The notes: generated from the sequence alone by a model not told the origin. A DNA stretch of 64,000 bases from an uncultured Eudoraea sp. (GCF_947258925.1 NZ_CAMYKG010000001.1:62001-126000); one strand, 5' to 3'. Numbered from the stretch's first letter, positions 53,119 through 61,504 are shown. Numbers and translations are program-made.

Positions 53119-53970
53119 TTGAAAATTCAATTAGAACAAATAAACACGGATAATAAAAGCTCGTTCCGCTTGCTACATAATCCCAGATTGAATGATCTGT
53201 TCTACTGGCACTTTCACCCCGAATATGAATTGGTCTATATTGAAGGTGCAAATGGTACAAGGCATGTAGGGGATCATATATCCCAATATGTATATAGTGA
53301 TCTGGTATTAATAGGATCAAATATCCCTCATTTAAATTTCGATTATGGGATTCAAACTGAATATAAAAAAGAGGTATTACATGTTAGTTCTGCGTTTAAA
53401 AATAAGATATTTACCGAAATCCCTGAATTGTCGGATGTATTCAAGCTTTTTGAAAAATCCCAATATGGTATGGCATTTACAGGGAAAACCAAAGAAATTA
53501 TTGGCTCTAGACTAAAAAAGCTCCATGTCCTATCGCCCTTTTCACAATTTCTTGAAGTTTTGCATATTTTCTCTATTCTCGCTTCTTCAGAGGAATATAC
53601 GTTACTTCATGAATATCCGGTAAGAAATAAGTACAGCCAAAAACAACAAGACCGTTTAAAAACTATTTATGCATTTATAGATAAAAATTACCAAAGAAAA
53701 ATTGAGCTTGCAGAAGTGGCTGCATTATCTAATTTAAGCAAAGAAGCATTTTGTCGTTATTTCAAAGCCGCTACCGGTAGTCCATTTACTTCTTTTCTAA
53801 ATCGGTATAGAATTAGCCAGGCAAAGCGGCTGCTCCTTAAAGGAAAAAATATCAGTGAAGCTTGTTACGATTGCGGCTACGAAAGTCTTTCTTACTTTAA
53901 TCGTACATTTAGAAAAATTACCAGTGAAAATCCCTCTGATTTTAAAAGAAGGTATATGAAGTCTGTATGA
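53119..53970 (+). CDS. AraC-family transcriptional regulator
   Basis: A 283-aa regulator with an N-terminal cupin-like ligand domain (about 15-150; YWHFHPEYELVYIEGANGTRHVGDHI) and two C-terminal HTHs (about 185-280: RKIELAEVAALSNLSKEAFCRYFKAATGSPFTSFLNRYRISQAKRLL, ISEACYDCGYESLSYFNRTFRKITSENPSDFKRRY). The HFHPE..L motif suits a sugar or aromatic ligand sensor of the AraC/RhaR sort. The start is TTG 53119; no ATG gives a complete domain. A hairpin lies 50 bases after its stop. Likely target is itself or the divergent PhyH-family gene. Confidence 0.92.
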   Translation: MKIQLEQINTDNKSSFRLLHNPRLNDLFYWHFHPEYELVYIEGANGTRHVGDHISQYVYSDLVLIGSNIPHLNFDYGIQTEYKKEVLHVSSAFKNKIFTEIPELSDVFKLFEKSQYGMAFTGKTKEIIGSRLKKLHVLSPFSQFLEVLHIFSILASSEEYTLLHEYPVRNKYSQKQQDRLKTIYAFIDKNYQRKIELAEVAALSNLSKEAFCRYFKAATGSPFTSFLNRYRISQAKRLLLKGKNISEACYDCGYESLSYFNRTFRKITSENPSDFKRRYMKSV

Positions 53971-54021
53971 ATCAACTCTATTACAAACTTTAACTCTCTT
54001 TTCTTTATTATTGACATAAAA

Positions 54022-54053
54022 AAACCGCCCTGGATTTCAATCCAGGGCGGTTT
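54022..54053. terminator. Perfect 15-bp hairpin, probable terminator
   Basis: Inverted repeat 54022-54036 with 54039-54053 around CCGCCCTGGAT. On the minus strand it is followed by seven Ts; on the plus strand by TTTCTA, a weaker tail. It can end the AraC transcript (plus) or a minus-strand RNA that would have to start within the 250 bases before gpsA. Confidence 0.7.
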
Positions 54054-54057
54054 CTAA

Positions 54058-54074
54058 CTAAATAACCAACCAAA
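54058..54074. repeat. 17-nt motif shared with 23787-23803, copy 2
   Basis: CTAAATAACCAACCAAA, identical to copy 1, four bases after a hairpin as in the other site. Sequences outside the motif and hairpin architecture differ. Confidence 0.7.
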
Positions 54075-54283
54075 ATTAATATTTCACTCGCATACTGTAC
54101 TCTCCTTATAAACGAATAATTCAAAGTATTCATTGTGCAGAAACTGGTAAACCGGTGTTAAAATTTTATGTATTTCATCGTTTTTTAAATTGAGGACTTG
54201 AAAGTCTTAAAACAGATTCAATTTATCTGCTAATTTATATATACCCCGGACTTCCAATGAAATAAGTCGTTATTTTTTTTAAT

Positions 54284-54291
54284 TACATTTG
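54284..54291 (+). promoter_or_regulatory. Candidate -7 box for gpsA
   Basis: TACATTTG, full match to TAnnTTTG, 18 bases before the gpsA ATG at 54310. No TTG at the proper upstream distance. Confidence 0.4.
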
Positions 54292-54309
54292 ATGGTCTAA
54301 TTTATTTTG

Positions 54310-55311
54310 ATGAAGAAAGATTTAAAAATTGCAGTTCTTGGAGGTGGAAGCTGGGCGACTGCTATTGTAAAAATGCTTACCGAAAACCATGACGATGTAA
54401 TCTGGTATATGCGCAATGATGATGCACTGGAATATATAAAAGCGAACAAACACAATCCAAATTACCTCACCTCTGTTGAGTTCCATTTAGAACAGTTATA
54501 CCTCACCAGTAATATAGATGAAGCGGTTTCTATGGCAGATCTTTTAATTTTTGCTATTCCTTCCGCATTCCTGGAGAGTGAACTTAAAAAACTTTCTACT
54601 CCGCTAAGTGAGAAAATCATATTTTCAGCCATCAAAGGAATTGTTCCTGAAACAGGCTTGATCGTTGGTGAGCATTTTAATCTAAAGTATAATATCCCCA
54701 TTGACAATATAGGTGTTATAACAGGCCCATGTCATGCCGAAGAGGTGGCCTTAGAACGTTTATCCTATTTAACATTAGCCTGCGCAGATACAGCGAAGGC
54801 CGAAATGCTTTCAGCACACCTGAAGAGTCATTATATCAAGACCAAAATCTCCGATGATATCATTGGTACAGAATACGCCGCAATGCTCAAGAATATTTAT
54901 GCCCTGGCAGCTGGTATCGCACACGGCCTGGGTTATGGCGATAATTTCCAATCGGTTTTAATGAGCAATGCCATACGCGAAATGAAGCGATATATCACCC
55001 GGGTTCACAAGATGAAACGCAATATCAATAATTCTGCTTATCTGGGAGATTTACTGGTTACAGGATATTCAACTTTTAGTCGTAACAGGATGTTTGGAAA
55101 CATGATAGGCAAGGGATACAGGGTAAAAAGCGCTATGATGGAAATGAATATGGTTGCAGAAGGGTATTACGCCTCAGAAAGTGCCTATAAATTAAAGTCC
55201 ACATTTAAAAAGAAAGTTAAGACTCCTATTATTGATGCAGTTTATGATATTCTATATAACCATAAGAATGCTAAAATCACTTTTAAAACACTTGCAGACA
55301 AGTTAGACTGA
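54310..55311 (+). CDS. gpsA: NAD(P)-dependent glycerol-3-phosphate dehydrogenase
   Basis: Reduces DHAP to sn-glycerol-3-phosphate for phospholipid synthesis. The 333-aa protein starts at ATG 54310 (MKKDLKIAVLGGGSWATAI); a TTG one codon upstream is in frame but unneeded. Motifs: dinucleotide loop GGGSWATAIVKM, IFSAIKGIVPETG, GVITGPCHAEEVA, catalytic Lys in EYAAMLKNIYALAAGIAHGLGYGDN, and the C-terminal MVAEGYYASESAY. The usual Gly-x-Gly-Thr-Ala is GGSWATA here, a mild variation. The flavin-dependent enzyme of the reverse direction, glpD, lies at 57.8-59.5 kb. Confidence 0.95.
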   Translation: MKKDLKIAVLGGGSWATAIVKMLTENHDDVIWYMRNDDALEYIKANKHNPNYLTSVEFHLEQLYLTSNIDEAVSMADLLIFAIPSAFLESELKKLSTPLSEKIIFSAIKGIVPETGLIVGEHFNLKYNIPIDNIGVITGPCHAEEVALERLSYLTLACADTAKAEMLSAHLKSHYIKTKISDDIIGTEYAAMLKNIYALAAGIAHGLGYGDNFQSVLMSNAIREMKRYITRVHKMKRNINNSAYLGDLLVTGYSTFSRNRMFGNMIGKGYRVKSAMMEMNMVAEGYYASESAYKLKSTFKKKVKTPIIDAVYDILYNHKNAKITFKTLADKLD

Positions 55312-55388
55312 CCCTGAATTTTTTAATTAAACTCAAAATGAATATTTTAGGCATATAATGATAGCATCTTACCAGATAAAATTGTGAA

Positions 55389-56408
55389 ATGAGTCTAAAA
55401 AAAATCGTCTTTCTCATCCTTGTTACTGCCCTATTTGGTTTAATGGGATTTTCATTAAGGGAAGGTTCTGAGGTGTCAGAAATTGATAAATCTAAGTCAG
55501 ACCCATTTAAAGCCTATTCACAGAAAATTTCAGGAAGTGAGCTCACCATAAAAATGATACCAATTACTGGTGGTAAATTTTTAATGGGGAGCAATGGACA
55601 TAAAGATGACGAAAAACCCCAGCATGAAGTTTTTATAGATGACTTTTGGATGGCCGCTTTTGAAATAACCTGGGATCAGTATGAACTTTTTCTGGAACGT
55701 CAGCTTGATGCCATTGGACCAAAGGGCGCTGAAGCTGAGGTTGCAATAGATATTGATGCCATTGCTTCTGCAACCACACCATATGTAGATATGAGCCATG
55801 GGATGGGCAAAAAGGGATTTCCAGTTGTAAATATTACCCAGTATGCAGCAATAACTTTTTGCAAATGGCTCACTGCAAAGACAGGAAAATTTTATAGACT
55901 TCCCACTGAAGCTGAATGGGAATATGCTGCCAGGGCTGGTAGTAAAACTTCTTATTCTTTTGGTGATGACACTACAAAATTGGTATTATACGCCTGGTAC
56001 AATCTAAATAGTGAAGGTAAATATCAGCAAGTAGGTGCCAAGAAACCCAATGAAAATGGTCTCTACGATATGCATGGAAATGTTGCAGAATGGACTATGG
56101 ATCAATACGTGCCAAATAGCTATGTTCAAAGATTAGGTAAAACCACAGAAAATCCTTGGGTGAAACCCTCAACCCTCTATCCAAGATCTGTTCGTGGTGG
56201 TTCCTGGATGGACCCTGCAAATGCCCTCAGGTCATCTGCCAGACTTGCTTCATCCCCTGAATGGAAAAGAATTGACCCCCAGATCCCTAAAAGTCAATGG
56301 TGGTTCACGAATGCTGCTAATATTGGTTTTAGAATAATAAGACCTAAGGAAACTCCTTCTAAAGAAGAAATGGAGACCTATTGGCTTAATCCAATTGATG
56401 ACTATTAA
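55389..56408 (+). CDS. FGE/sulfatase-modifying-factor fold protein without catalytic Cys
   Basis: A 339-aa exported protein with an N-terminal hydrophobic leader (about 5-22, IVFLILVTALFGLMGFS) and one FGE-sulfatase domain (about 55-335): MIPITGGKFLMGSNG, HEVFIDDFWMAAFEITWDQYELFL, RLPTEAEWEYAARAG, NGLYDMHGNVAEWTMD, SVRGGSWMDPANALRSSARLA and NIGFRIIRP. The two copper-binding Cys of true formylglycine-generating enzymes, which normally follow RGGSW, are absent; the only Cys is in TFCKWL. Hence it is unlikely to activate sulfatases; many such proteins in Bacteroidota are binding or accessory proteins. It is 11 bases before the Gfo/Idh/MocA gene. Confidence 0.92.
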   Translation: MSLKKIVFLILVTALFGLMGFSLREGSEVSEIDKSKSDPFKAYSQKISGSELTIKMIPITGGKFLMGSNGHKDDEKPQHEVFIDDFWMAAFEITWDQYELFLERQLDAIGPKGAEAEVAIDIDAIASATTPYVDMSHGMGKKGFPVVNITQYAAITFCKWLTAKTGKFYRLPTEAEWEYAARAGSKTSYSFGDDTTKLVLYAWYNLNSEGKYQQVGAKKPNENGLYDMHGNVAEWTMDQYVPNSYVQRLGKTTENPWVKPSTLYPRSVRGGSWMDPANALRSSARLASSPEWKRIDPQIPKSQWWFTNAANIGFRIIRPKETPSKEEMETYWLNPIDDY

Positions 56409-56419
56409 ACTCTATAAAA

Positions 56420-57751
56420 ATGGAAAATAAAAAACACTCCCCAACCCGAAGAAACTTTTGCAAGAATACCGCTATTGCAGCAGGTGGAATTTTGACAGTC
56501 CCTTTGGATGTAGCGGCCTCGGCCCATGTTTTAGGCGAGGATGTCATAAATATTGCCTTGGTTGGATGTGGTGGCAGAGGAACTGGTGCTGCGGTACAGG
56601 CCTTAAGTACGAAAGAAAATGTAAGGTTGGTAGCTATGGCCGATGCTTTTCAGGATCGTTTGGATAATTGTTTTGAAATCCTTTCCAAGAAGTTTTTGGA
56701 TACAGGCAAAGTGGCCGTAAAAGATGAAGACAAATACTACGGTTTTGATGCTTATAAAGCAGCTATAGATAAAGCAGATGTAGTACTATTAACCACAACT
56801 CCTGGTTTCAGACCCATTCATTTTGAGTATGCAATAAGTAAAAATAAGCATGTATTCATGGAAAAACCGGTTGCTACTGATGCCGGTGGTATTAGAAGTG
56901 TCCTGAAAACTGCGAAAATTGCCAAAGAGAAAAAACTGAATGTAGTGGTTGGTTTGCAACGGCATTATCAAAAAAATTATCTCGCATGCCTTGAAGAAAT
57001 ACGAGCAGGTAAAATAGGCCAAATTGTATCAGGACAGGTATATTGGAATAGTGCAGGTGTTTGGGTTAAGCAACGACAGGAAAACCAGACAGAAATGGAA
57101 TACCAAATGCGAAATTGGTATTATTTTAACTGGTTATGCGGTGATCATATAGTGGAGCAACATATTCATAATATCGATGTTGCTAATTGGTTTATTGGTG
57201 AGTTCCCTGTTCATGCCCAGGGCATGGGTGGCAGGGAAGTCCGCAAAGGAAAAGAGTACGGAGAAATATTTGACCACCACTTTGTTGAATTTACCTATCC
57301 CTCCGGAGCGATTATTTCCAGCCAGTGCAGGCATCAAAAAGGCTGTTTAGACAATGTATCCGAAAGTTTAATGGGTACCAGGGGTAAAATTTATACCGAT
57401 TCCCAAAATAAAGGGATAATTACAGGCTATGATGGCAGTACGATCTATGACCATCAGGGTGCTAATGATCCAAATCCTTATCAGACAGAACATGATGCTT
57501 TATTCGCTTCTATTAAATCTGGTGGCCTTATCAGTGATGCGGAACATGCGGCAAAAACCACTATGACTGCAATTCTTGGAAGGATGGCAACCTATTCAGG
57601 GCAATTAATCACTTATGAAGATGCCTTAAATAAAGGCAGGAACCTAATGCCTGAAGCATATAGTTGGGATGCCAAGCCTCCGGTATTACCTAATGAAAAT
57701 GGCTTTTACCCCGTACCTGTCCCAGGAGTAACAGAAGTATTGGAAAAATAG
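56420..57751 (+). CDS. Gfo/Idh/MocA-family oxidoreductase with Tat-like signal
   Basis: A 443-aa oxidoreductase. A twin-arginine signal is visible at the start (SPTRRNFCKNTAIAAGGIL), so export by the Tat route with bound cofactor is likely. The Rossmann part (about 38-175) has IALVGCGGRGTGAAVQAL, the EKP catalytic-site marker in HVFMEKPVATD, and the C-terminal alpha/beta domain with WNSAGVWVKQR, HIVEQHIHNIDVANWFIGEFPVHAQGMGGR, typical of the exported Bacteroidota subgroup. These act on glycosides or inositol-like sugars, often through 3-keto intermediates. Eleven bases after the FGE-like gene; a DUF1080 gene of the same possible pathway is at 14.3 kb. Confidence 0.92.
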   Translation: MENKKHSPTRRNFCKNTAIAAGGILTVPLDVAASAHVLGEDVINIALVGCGGRGTGAAVQALSTKENVRLVAMADAFQDRLDNCFEILSKKFLDTGKVAVKDEDKYYGFDAYKAAIDKADVVLLTTTPGFRPIHFEYAISKNKHVFMEKPVATDAGGIRSVLKTAKIAKEKKLNVVVGLQRHYQKNYLACLEEIRAGKIGQIVSGQVYWNSAGVWVKQRQENQTEMEYQMRNWYYFNWLCGDHIVEQHIHNIDVANWFIGEFPVHAQGMGGREVRKGKEYGEIFDHHFVEFTYPSGAIISSQCRHQKGCLDNVSESLMGTRGKIYTDSQNKGIITGYDGSTIYDHQGANDPNPYQTEHDALFASIKSGGLISDAEHAAKTTMTAILGRMATYSGQLITYEDALNKGRNLMPEAYSWDAKPPVLPNENGFYPVPVPGVTEVLEK

Positions 57752-57821
57752 GGTACAGAATTCACTTTTGATGGTATACCGTACTAATACCCGGATTTTA
57801 CAGGATCAATTTTTGGGAATA

Positions 57822-59492
57822 TTAATAAGCCCTCTTTAATGAAAAATCTGAATGCGCTTCAATTTCTTGGACAATTTTTTCTTTCCAGGATAGGATTTGT
57901 GCATCATCCAATTTAAAAATAGATTTAAATTCATCCAGGATAGGATCAAGCAGAAAAGGTATGTTTTCGATATCAAAATATAAGCGACCCGTCCTGCGAA
58001 TAAAAAAATCCATCGGTGAAGTTATCATTTCATAATGTATTCCAAAATGTAATTCGGCTTTTGCCATTCTTATAAAGGGGTCCTTATCTTTCTGCTTTGA
58101 ATATTCTTCTAAAATAATTTCCGATTGCTTGCCATAGGTGGTGACCAGAAACCAGGCATCATATTCTGAAAACCCATCTGCCTGAATTCGTTCGAAAACT
58201 TCCTGGATATACTTTTTAACGTGTTTCGATTTTTTGAAATCACTGCCACATAACGGGATTTTGGTTGTCTGACATTCCGGAAATTCAACTCCTTCTTTCT
58301 CTTCCATTTTTTTGGAAAGCAGGTTAACAACCCTTTCTGCCATTTTTCGATAGCCCGTGAGTTTCCCGCCAGCCATACTAATAAGTCCAGTCTCGGAAAT
58401 AAATATTTCATCCTTCCTGCTTAGTTCGGAAGTAGATTTACCTTCTTCATGAATTAACGGCCTTAAACCCGCCCAGGAAGAGAGAATATCCCCTAGTTCC
58501 AGGTTGATCTTTGGAAACATGTTGTTTACAGCAGATATTAAATAAAGAGCATCTGCCAAGTCCAATTGTACGTTATCCTTATCCGCTTCATAGTTAGTAT
58601 CTGTAGTTCCTACATATGTAATCTTACCTCTGGGTATTGCAAAAATCATCCTTCCATCAGGTACATCAAAATAAACCGATTGTTTTACGGGTAATTTTTC
58701 ATGGGCAAATACAAGATGAACACCTTTAGTCAGATGCAAACGCTTACCATTTTTGGAATTGTTCTTAGTTCGCAAATCATCTACCCATGGTCCGGCCGCA
58801 TTGATCACATATTTGGATTTAATGGTAAACTCCTGTCCCGACTTGGCATCTTCACAACTCACTCCTGAAACATCATTCTCATTATAAACAAACCCTTTTA
58901 CTCTTGTATAATTCAAGGGAACGGCGCCAAATGTCAAGCTTGTTTTAATATTCTCAATGGTAAGCCTGGCATCATCTGTCCGATACTCCGCATAGTACCC
59001 TGCACCCTTTAACTTTTTCTTTGGCAATAAGGGTTCAAGGGCCAGCGCTTCTTTTTTTTCCAGCATCCGGCGTTTGTCATCTCCCGATACCTGAGCTAAA
59101 ATATCATACACCTTTAGCCCAATAGATGTCAGCCATTTTCCGTAAGACCCTCCGTCAATCAGCGGGAGGAGCATTTTTTCCGGAAGCACAAGATGTGGAG
59201 CTAGTTTGTGTACAATAGCTCTTTCCGATCCCACCTCTTTTACCAACCAAAAATCAAATTGTTTAAGATAACGTAACCCTCCATGAATTAGCTTTGTAGA
59301 CTTACTGCTCGTTCCTGAGGCAAAGTCCCCCTTTTCAACTAAAGCCACTTTCATTCCTCTGGAAGCAGCATCGAGTGCTATCCCTGCTCCTGTTATTCCA
59401 CCCCCGATTATTACAAGGTCGAAATTAGTTTTAGTAAGGTTTTGAATAATTTTTTTACGGTCCAGGTCCGAAAATCGAATGTTCTTTTTCAT
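57822..59492 (-). CDS. glpD: FAD-dependent glycerol-3-phosphate dehydrogenase
   Basis: Membrane-associated oxidation of glycerol-3-phosphate to DHAP feeding electrons to quinone. The 556-aa protein begins at ATG 59492 (MKKNIRFSDLDRKK); an in-frame TTG at 59507 adds five residues. FAD-binding FDLVIIGGGITGAGIALDAASRGMKVALVEKGDFASGTSSKSTKLIHGGLRYL is the GlpD signature; GRMIFAIPRGKITYVGTTDT and ISMAGGKLTGYRKMAERVV follow, with the C-terminal helical domain (about 400-556). No glpK or glpF gene is next to it in the window. Preceded by a good promoter match. Confidence 0.95.
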   Translation of the reverse strand: MKKNIRFSDLDRKKIIQNLTKTNFDLVIIGGGITGAGIALDAASRGMKVALVEKGDFASGTSSKSTKLIHGGLRYLKQFDFWLVKEVGSERAIVHKLAPHLVLPEKMLLPLIDGGSYGKWLTSIGLKVYDILAQVSGDDKRRMLEKKEALALEPLLPKKKLKGAGYYAEYRTDDARLTIENIKTSLTFGAVPLNYTRVKGFVYNENDVSGVSCEDAKSGQEFTIKSKYVINAAGPWVDDLRTKNNSKNGKRLHLTKGVHLVFAHEKLPVKQSVYFDVPDGRMIFAIPRGKITYVGTTDTNYEADKDNVQLDLADALYLISAVNNMFPKINLELGDILSSWAGLRPLIHEEGKSTSELSRKDEIFISETGLISMAGGKLTGYRKMAERVVNLLSKKMEEKEGVEFPECQTTKIPLCGSDFKKSKHVKKYIQEVFERIQADGFSEYDAWFLVTTYGKQSEIILEEYSKQKDKDPFIRMAKAELHFGIHYEMITSPMDFFIRRTGRLYFDIENIPFLLDPILDEFKSIFKLDDAQILSWKEKIVQEIEAHSDFSLKRAY

Positions 59493-59533
59493 GTTTTTGC
59501 AATTCAAGGCTCAAAATTAACATGGCCTCGCAA

Positions 59534-59563
59534 CAAATGTAAAACATTAAATGCTCAATGCAA
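59534..59563 (-). promoter_or_regulatory. Candidate promoter for glpD
   Basis: Minus strand: TTG (59561-59563), 19-base spacer, TACATTTG (59534-59541), both matching the consensus. The ATG is 41 bases beyond the -7 box. A second box-like TAATTTTG lies nearer the ATG. Confidence 0.5.
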
Positions 59564-59613
59564 ATGCCTGCAATAGAGGCATAGTTTCAAATTTAAAAGA
59601 TTATAAATTTGTA

Positions 59614-59922
59614 TTAAATTGGGGCTATGAATTCGTATTCCCTTTCAACTAAACAGATTCTTACTTTGTACCATTTATACCACTCATTTTTTCCTTTATC
59701 CTGTGCAACGAGGTGTTCAAGATTTGCCTTCCATTTCGCTATGGACTCGAGATTTTCCCAATAACTTATAGATATCCCTATTTCTTCTTTAGCGCTTTCA
59801 AACCCAAGATAACCCGGTTGTATTTTCGCTAATTTCTCCATTTCTTCAGACATAAGCCGGTATCCCTGATCCTCGGAGGTTCTTATACTTGTAAATATTA
59901 CGGCGTAATAATTATCTTTCAA
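59614..59922 (-). CDS. Antibiotic-biosynthesis-monooxygenase (ABM) domain protein
   Basis: A 102-aa dimeric alpha+beta-barrel domain protein: YYAVIFTSIRTSEDQGYRLMSEEMEKLAKIQPGYLGFESAKEEIGISISYWENLESIAKWKANLEH shows the ABM pattern (GYLGFES, ISYWENLESIAKWK). Family members are heme-degrading enzymes, quinol monooxygenases or of unknown role. It starts with TTG 59922, six bases after the stop of the conserved hypothetical gene, with no ATG in the needed place. Function not determinable. Confidence 0.85.
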   Translation of the reverse strand: MKDNYYAVIFTSIRTSEDQGYRLMSEEMEKLAKIQPGYLGFESAKEEIGISISYWENLESIAKWKANLEHLVAQDKGKNEWYKWYKVRICLVEREYEFIAPI

Positions 59923-59928
59923 AACAGT

Positions 59929-60285
59929 TTAGTATATATAGGCTCTTTCCACAAAATAATTCACTATGGCTTCCTTCATCAATACAGATTGTTCCCCCGC
60001 TTTTAGAGGTGGGAGTGCCTCCTTAACAGCATAGTGAGGCCAGCCATCTTCATCATAATATTCAAATTCATAATACCCGTAGGGTTCCAGAAGTTTACAG
60101 ATTGCAATATGCATTAAATTAATTTTCTCGTCTTTTTTGTAATTATAATGATATTTACCTAACTCCTGAACACCAATTAAATAGATTATCCCATCCAATT
60201 CAAGAGGATCACCATCCGAAAATTTATCGGATAGTTTCTTTACCAATTGCTCCCATCTCTCCTTCAATTTAGTATCTCTGCTCAT
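59929..60285 (-). CDS. Conserved hypothetical protein, acidic, alpha/beta
   Basis: A 118-aa protein of unknown function. Visible: basic N-terminal helix (TKLKERWEQLVKKLSDKF), a segment DGIIYLIGVQELGKYHYNYKKDEKINLMHIAICKLLEPYG, then YYEFEYYDEDGWPHYAVKEALPPL and helix KAGEQSVLMKEAIVNYFVERAY. Proteins like this are frequent in Flavobacteriia but unnamed. It is six bases upstream of the ABM-domain gene on the same strand. No signal peptide or membrane segment. Confidence 0.8.
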   Translation of the reverse strand: MSRDTKLKERWEQLVKKLSDKFSDGDPLELDGIIYLIGVQELGKYHYNYKKDEKINLMHIAICKLLEPYGYYEFEYYDEDGWPHYAVKEALPPLKAGEQSVLMKEAIVNYFVERAYIY

Positions 60286-60360
60286 CTTTTAACACCAAAA
60301 TGTTTTTAAATTCATTTTAATCGATCTTATGCAAAAAATCAAAGGTACAAATCAAAATTC

Positions 60361-60368
60361 TATATTTG
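60361..60368 (+). promoter_or_regulatory. Candidate -7 box for the CvpA gene
   Basis: TATATTTG, full match to TAnnTTTG. The TTG at 60366 that could start the reading frame lies inside it, so the true start should be the GTG at 60384. Confidence 0.45.
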
Positions 60369-60383
60369 TTAAAACGAATTCAA

Positions 60384-60878
60384 GTGAATATTCTCGATAT
60401 AATTTTGGGGTTAATTCTGGTGTATGGACTTTATAAAGGTGTTAAAAATGGCTTTTTTGTAGAAATTACATCACTGGCTGCTATTATTGTAGGGTTATAT
60501 GGTGCCATTCAATTTTCCTATATAACCGCCAGTTATCTAGCTCAAAATATGGATTGGGATGAAAATTACATTAAACTAACTGCATTTATAATTACTTTTC
60601 TAGGTATTGTGATTCTGGTTAACATGGCTGGTAAAATTCTTACTAAAATTGCTGATTTTGCCATGCTTGGTTTGCTAAACAAAGTTGCAGGTGGGATATT
60701 TGGTATTTTAAAGTTAGCTGTGATCCTGGGTACCTTATTGTATTTCTTTGAAAGTACATCCGACTCCTTAAATCTAAAAAAAAATAATATTGTTGAGGAG
60801 TCTATTCTTTATACCCCGGTTAGGGATATGGGAGCTTTGGTTTTTGGAAACGTGGTTGAGGCATTTAATGACGGATAA
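60384..60878 (+). CDS. CvpA family membrane protein
   Basis: A 164-aa protein with four hydrophobic helices (about 4-22, 28-48, 66-88, 105-125). NILDIILGLILVYGLYKGVKNGFFVEI is the usual CvpA opening, followed by AAIIVGLYGAIQFSYITASYLAQ and LLNKVAGGIFGILKLAVILGTLLYFF. The family is named for colicin V production in E. coli; in other bacteria it supports envelope function. I use the GTG at 60384 as start because a -7 box overlaps the TTG at 60366, and because family members often begin at NILDI. Confidence 0.88.
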   Translation: MNILDIILGLILVYGLYKGVKNGFFVEITSLAAIIVGLYGAIQFSYITASYLAQNMDWDENYIKLTAFIITFLGIVILVNMAGKILTKIADFAMLGLLNKVAGGIFGILKLAVILGTLLYFFESTSDSLNLKKNNIVEESILYTPVRDMGALVFGNVVEAFNDG

Positions 60879-61027
60879 ATGATCAAAAAGTGCAGTTCAT
60901 CGAAAAAAAAAGCATTTTCATGTGTGTTTTTCATAATTTCTTTAATATTACGAAGTTGATCCTCTGAACAAAGGATTAACCGGAACACCCCCACTCTTCT
61001 TTACCCTACTTACAGATAGAACACTAT

Positions 61028-61504
61028 ATGAAAATGAGATTGCATATCGCTCTCTCGGTTTTATTTGTATTGTTGGCTGGATCCTGTAGCACAGAGTCCA
61101 TAGAAAATACAAATATCCCGATTTTTGAAAATGCCGTTTTGGTAGAACAGGAACTATTGGATATAGTTAATGACCATAGAAACGAGCTAGGTTATCCGTC
61201 TTTGGTATTTAGCAAAGTTGCCTATGAATATGCCAACGCTCATAATGATTATATGATAGTCAACGGTAGTCTAAGCCATGATAATTTTAGTTCAAGGGCA
61301 TCGAGCATTTCCAGTGAGGTGAATGCCGAATATGTAGCTGAAAATGTTGCAAAGGACTACCCTGATGCTATTACTGCTTTTGAGAATTGGCTTAATAGCC
61401 CAAATCATCGCAAAACCATAGAAGGAGAATTTTCACATACAGCCGTGAGTATTAAAAAAGATGCTGGCGGGAAACTCTACTTCACACAGTTGTTCTACCG
61501 ATAG
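61028..61504 (+). CDS. CAP/SCP-like domain lipoprotein
   Basis: A 158-aa predicted lipoprotein (leader SVLFVLLAGSC, Cys at about 20) with a CAP (SCP/PR-1-like) domain at about 40-155. Marks: LLDIVNDHRNELGYPSLVFSKVAYEYANAHNDYMI, SHDNFSSRASSISSEV, AENVAKDYPDAITAFENWLNSPNHRKTIEGEFSHTAVSI. Two His and Glu residues of the CAP cavity are present (H in NAHNDY, E in AENV, H in SPNHR). Bacterial CAP proteins may act as proteases or sterol/lipid binders; this one is uncharacterised. Confidence 0.9.
   Translation: MKMRLHIALSVLFVLLAGSCSTESIENTNIPIFENAVLVEQELLDIVNDHRNELGYPSLVFSKVAYEYANAHNDYMIVNGSLSHDNFSSRASSISSEVNAEYVAENVAKDYPDAITAFENWLNSPNHRKTIEGEFSHTAVSIKKDAGGKLYFTQLFYR

Larger units (their letters stand above)
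53971..54306. other. 336-base intergenic region with terminator hairpin and shared motif
   Basis: Holds a perfect 15-bp hairpin (54022-54053), the second copy of the 17-nt motif (54058-54074) and a candidate -7 box for gpsA (54284-54291). On the minus strand an AAGGAG sits 8 bases before a five-codon mini-ORF (54076-54093) that ends just before the motif. The part 54110-54270 shows nothing else I can support. Confidence 0.6.

Noticed and set aside
55389-56408. Formylglycine-generating enzyme activity
   Set aside because: The catalytic Cys pair is missing, and no sulfatase gene is present in the window.
60879-60959. 26-codon frame starting right after the CvpA stop (Lys/Ser-rich then hydrophobic)
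   Set aside because: Starts at an adventitious ATG one base from the stop, homopolymer A run drives the Lys content, no supporting signal.
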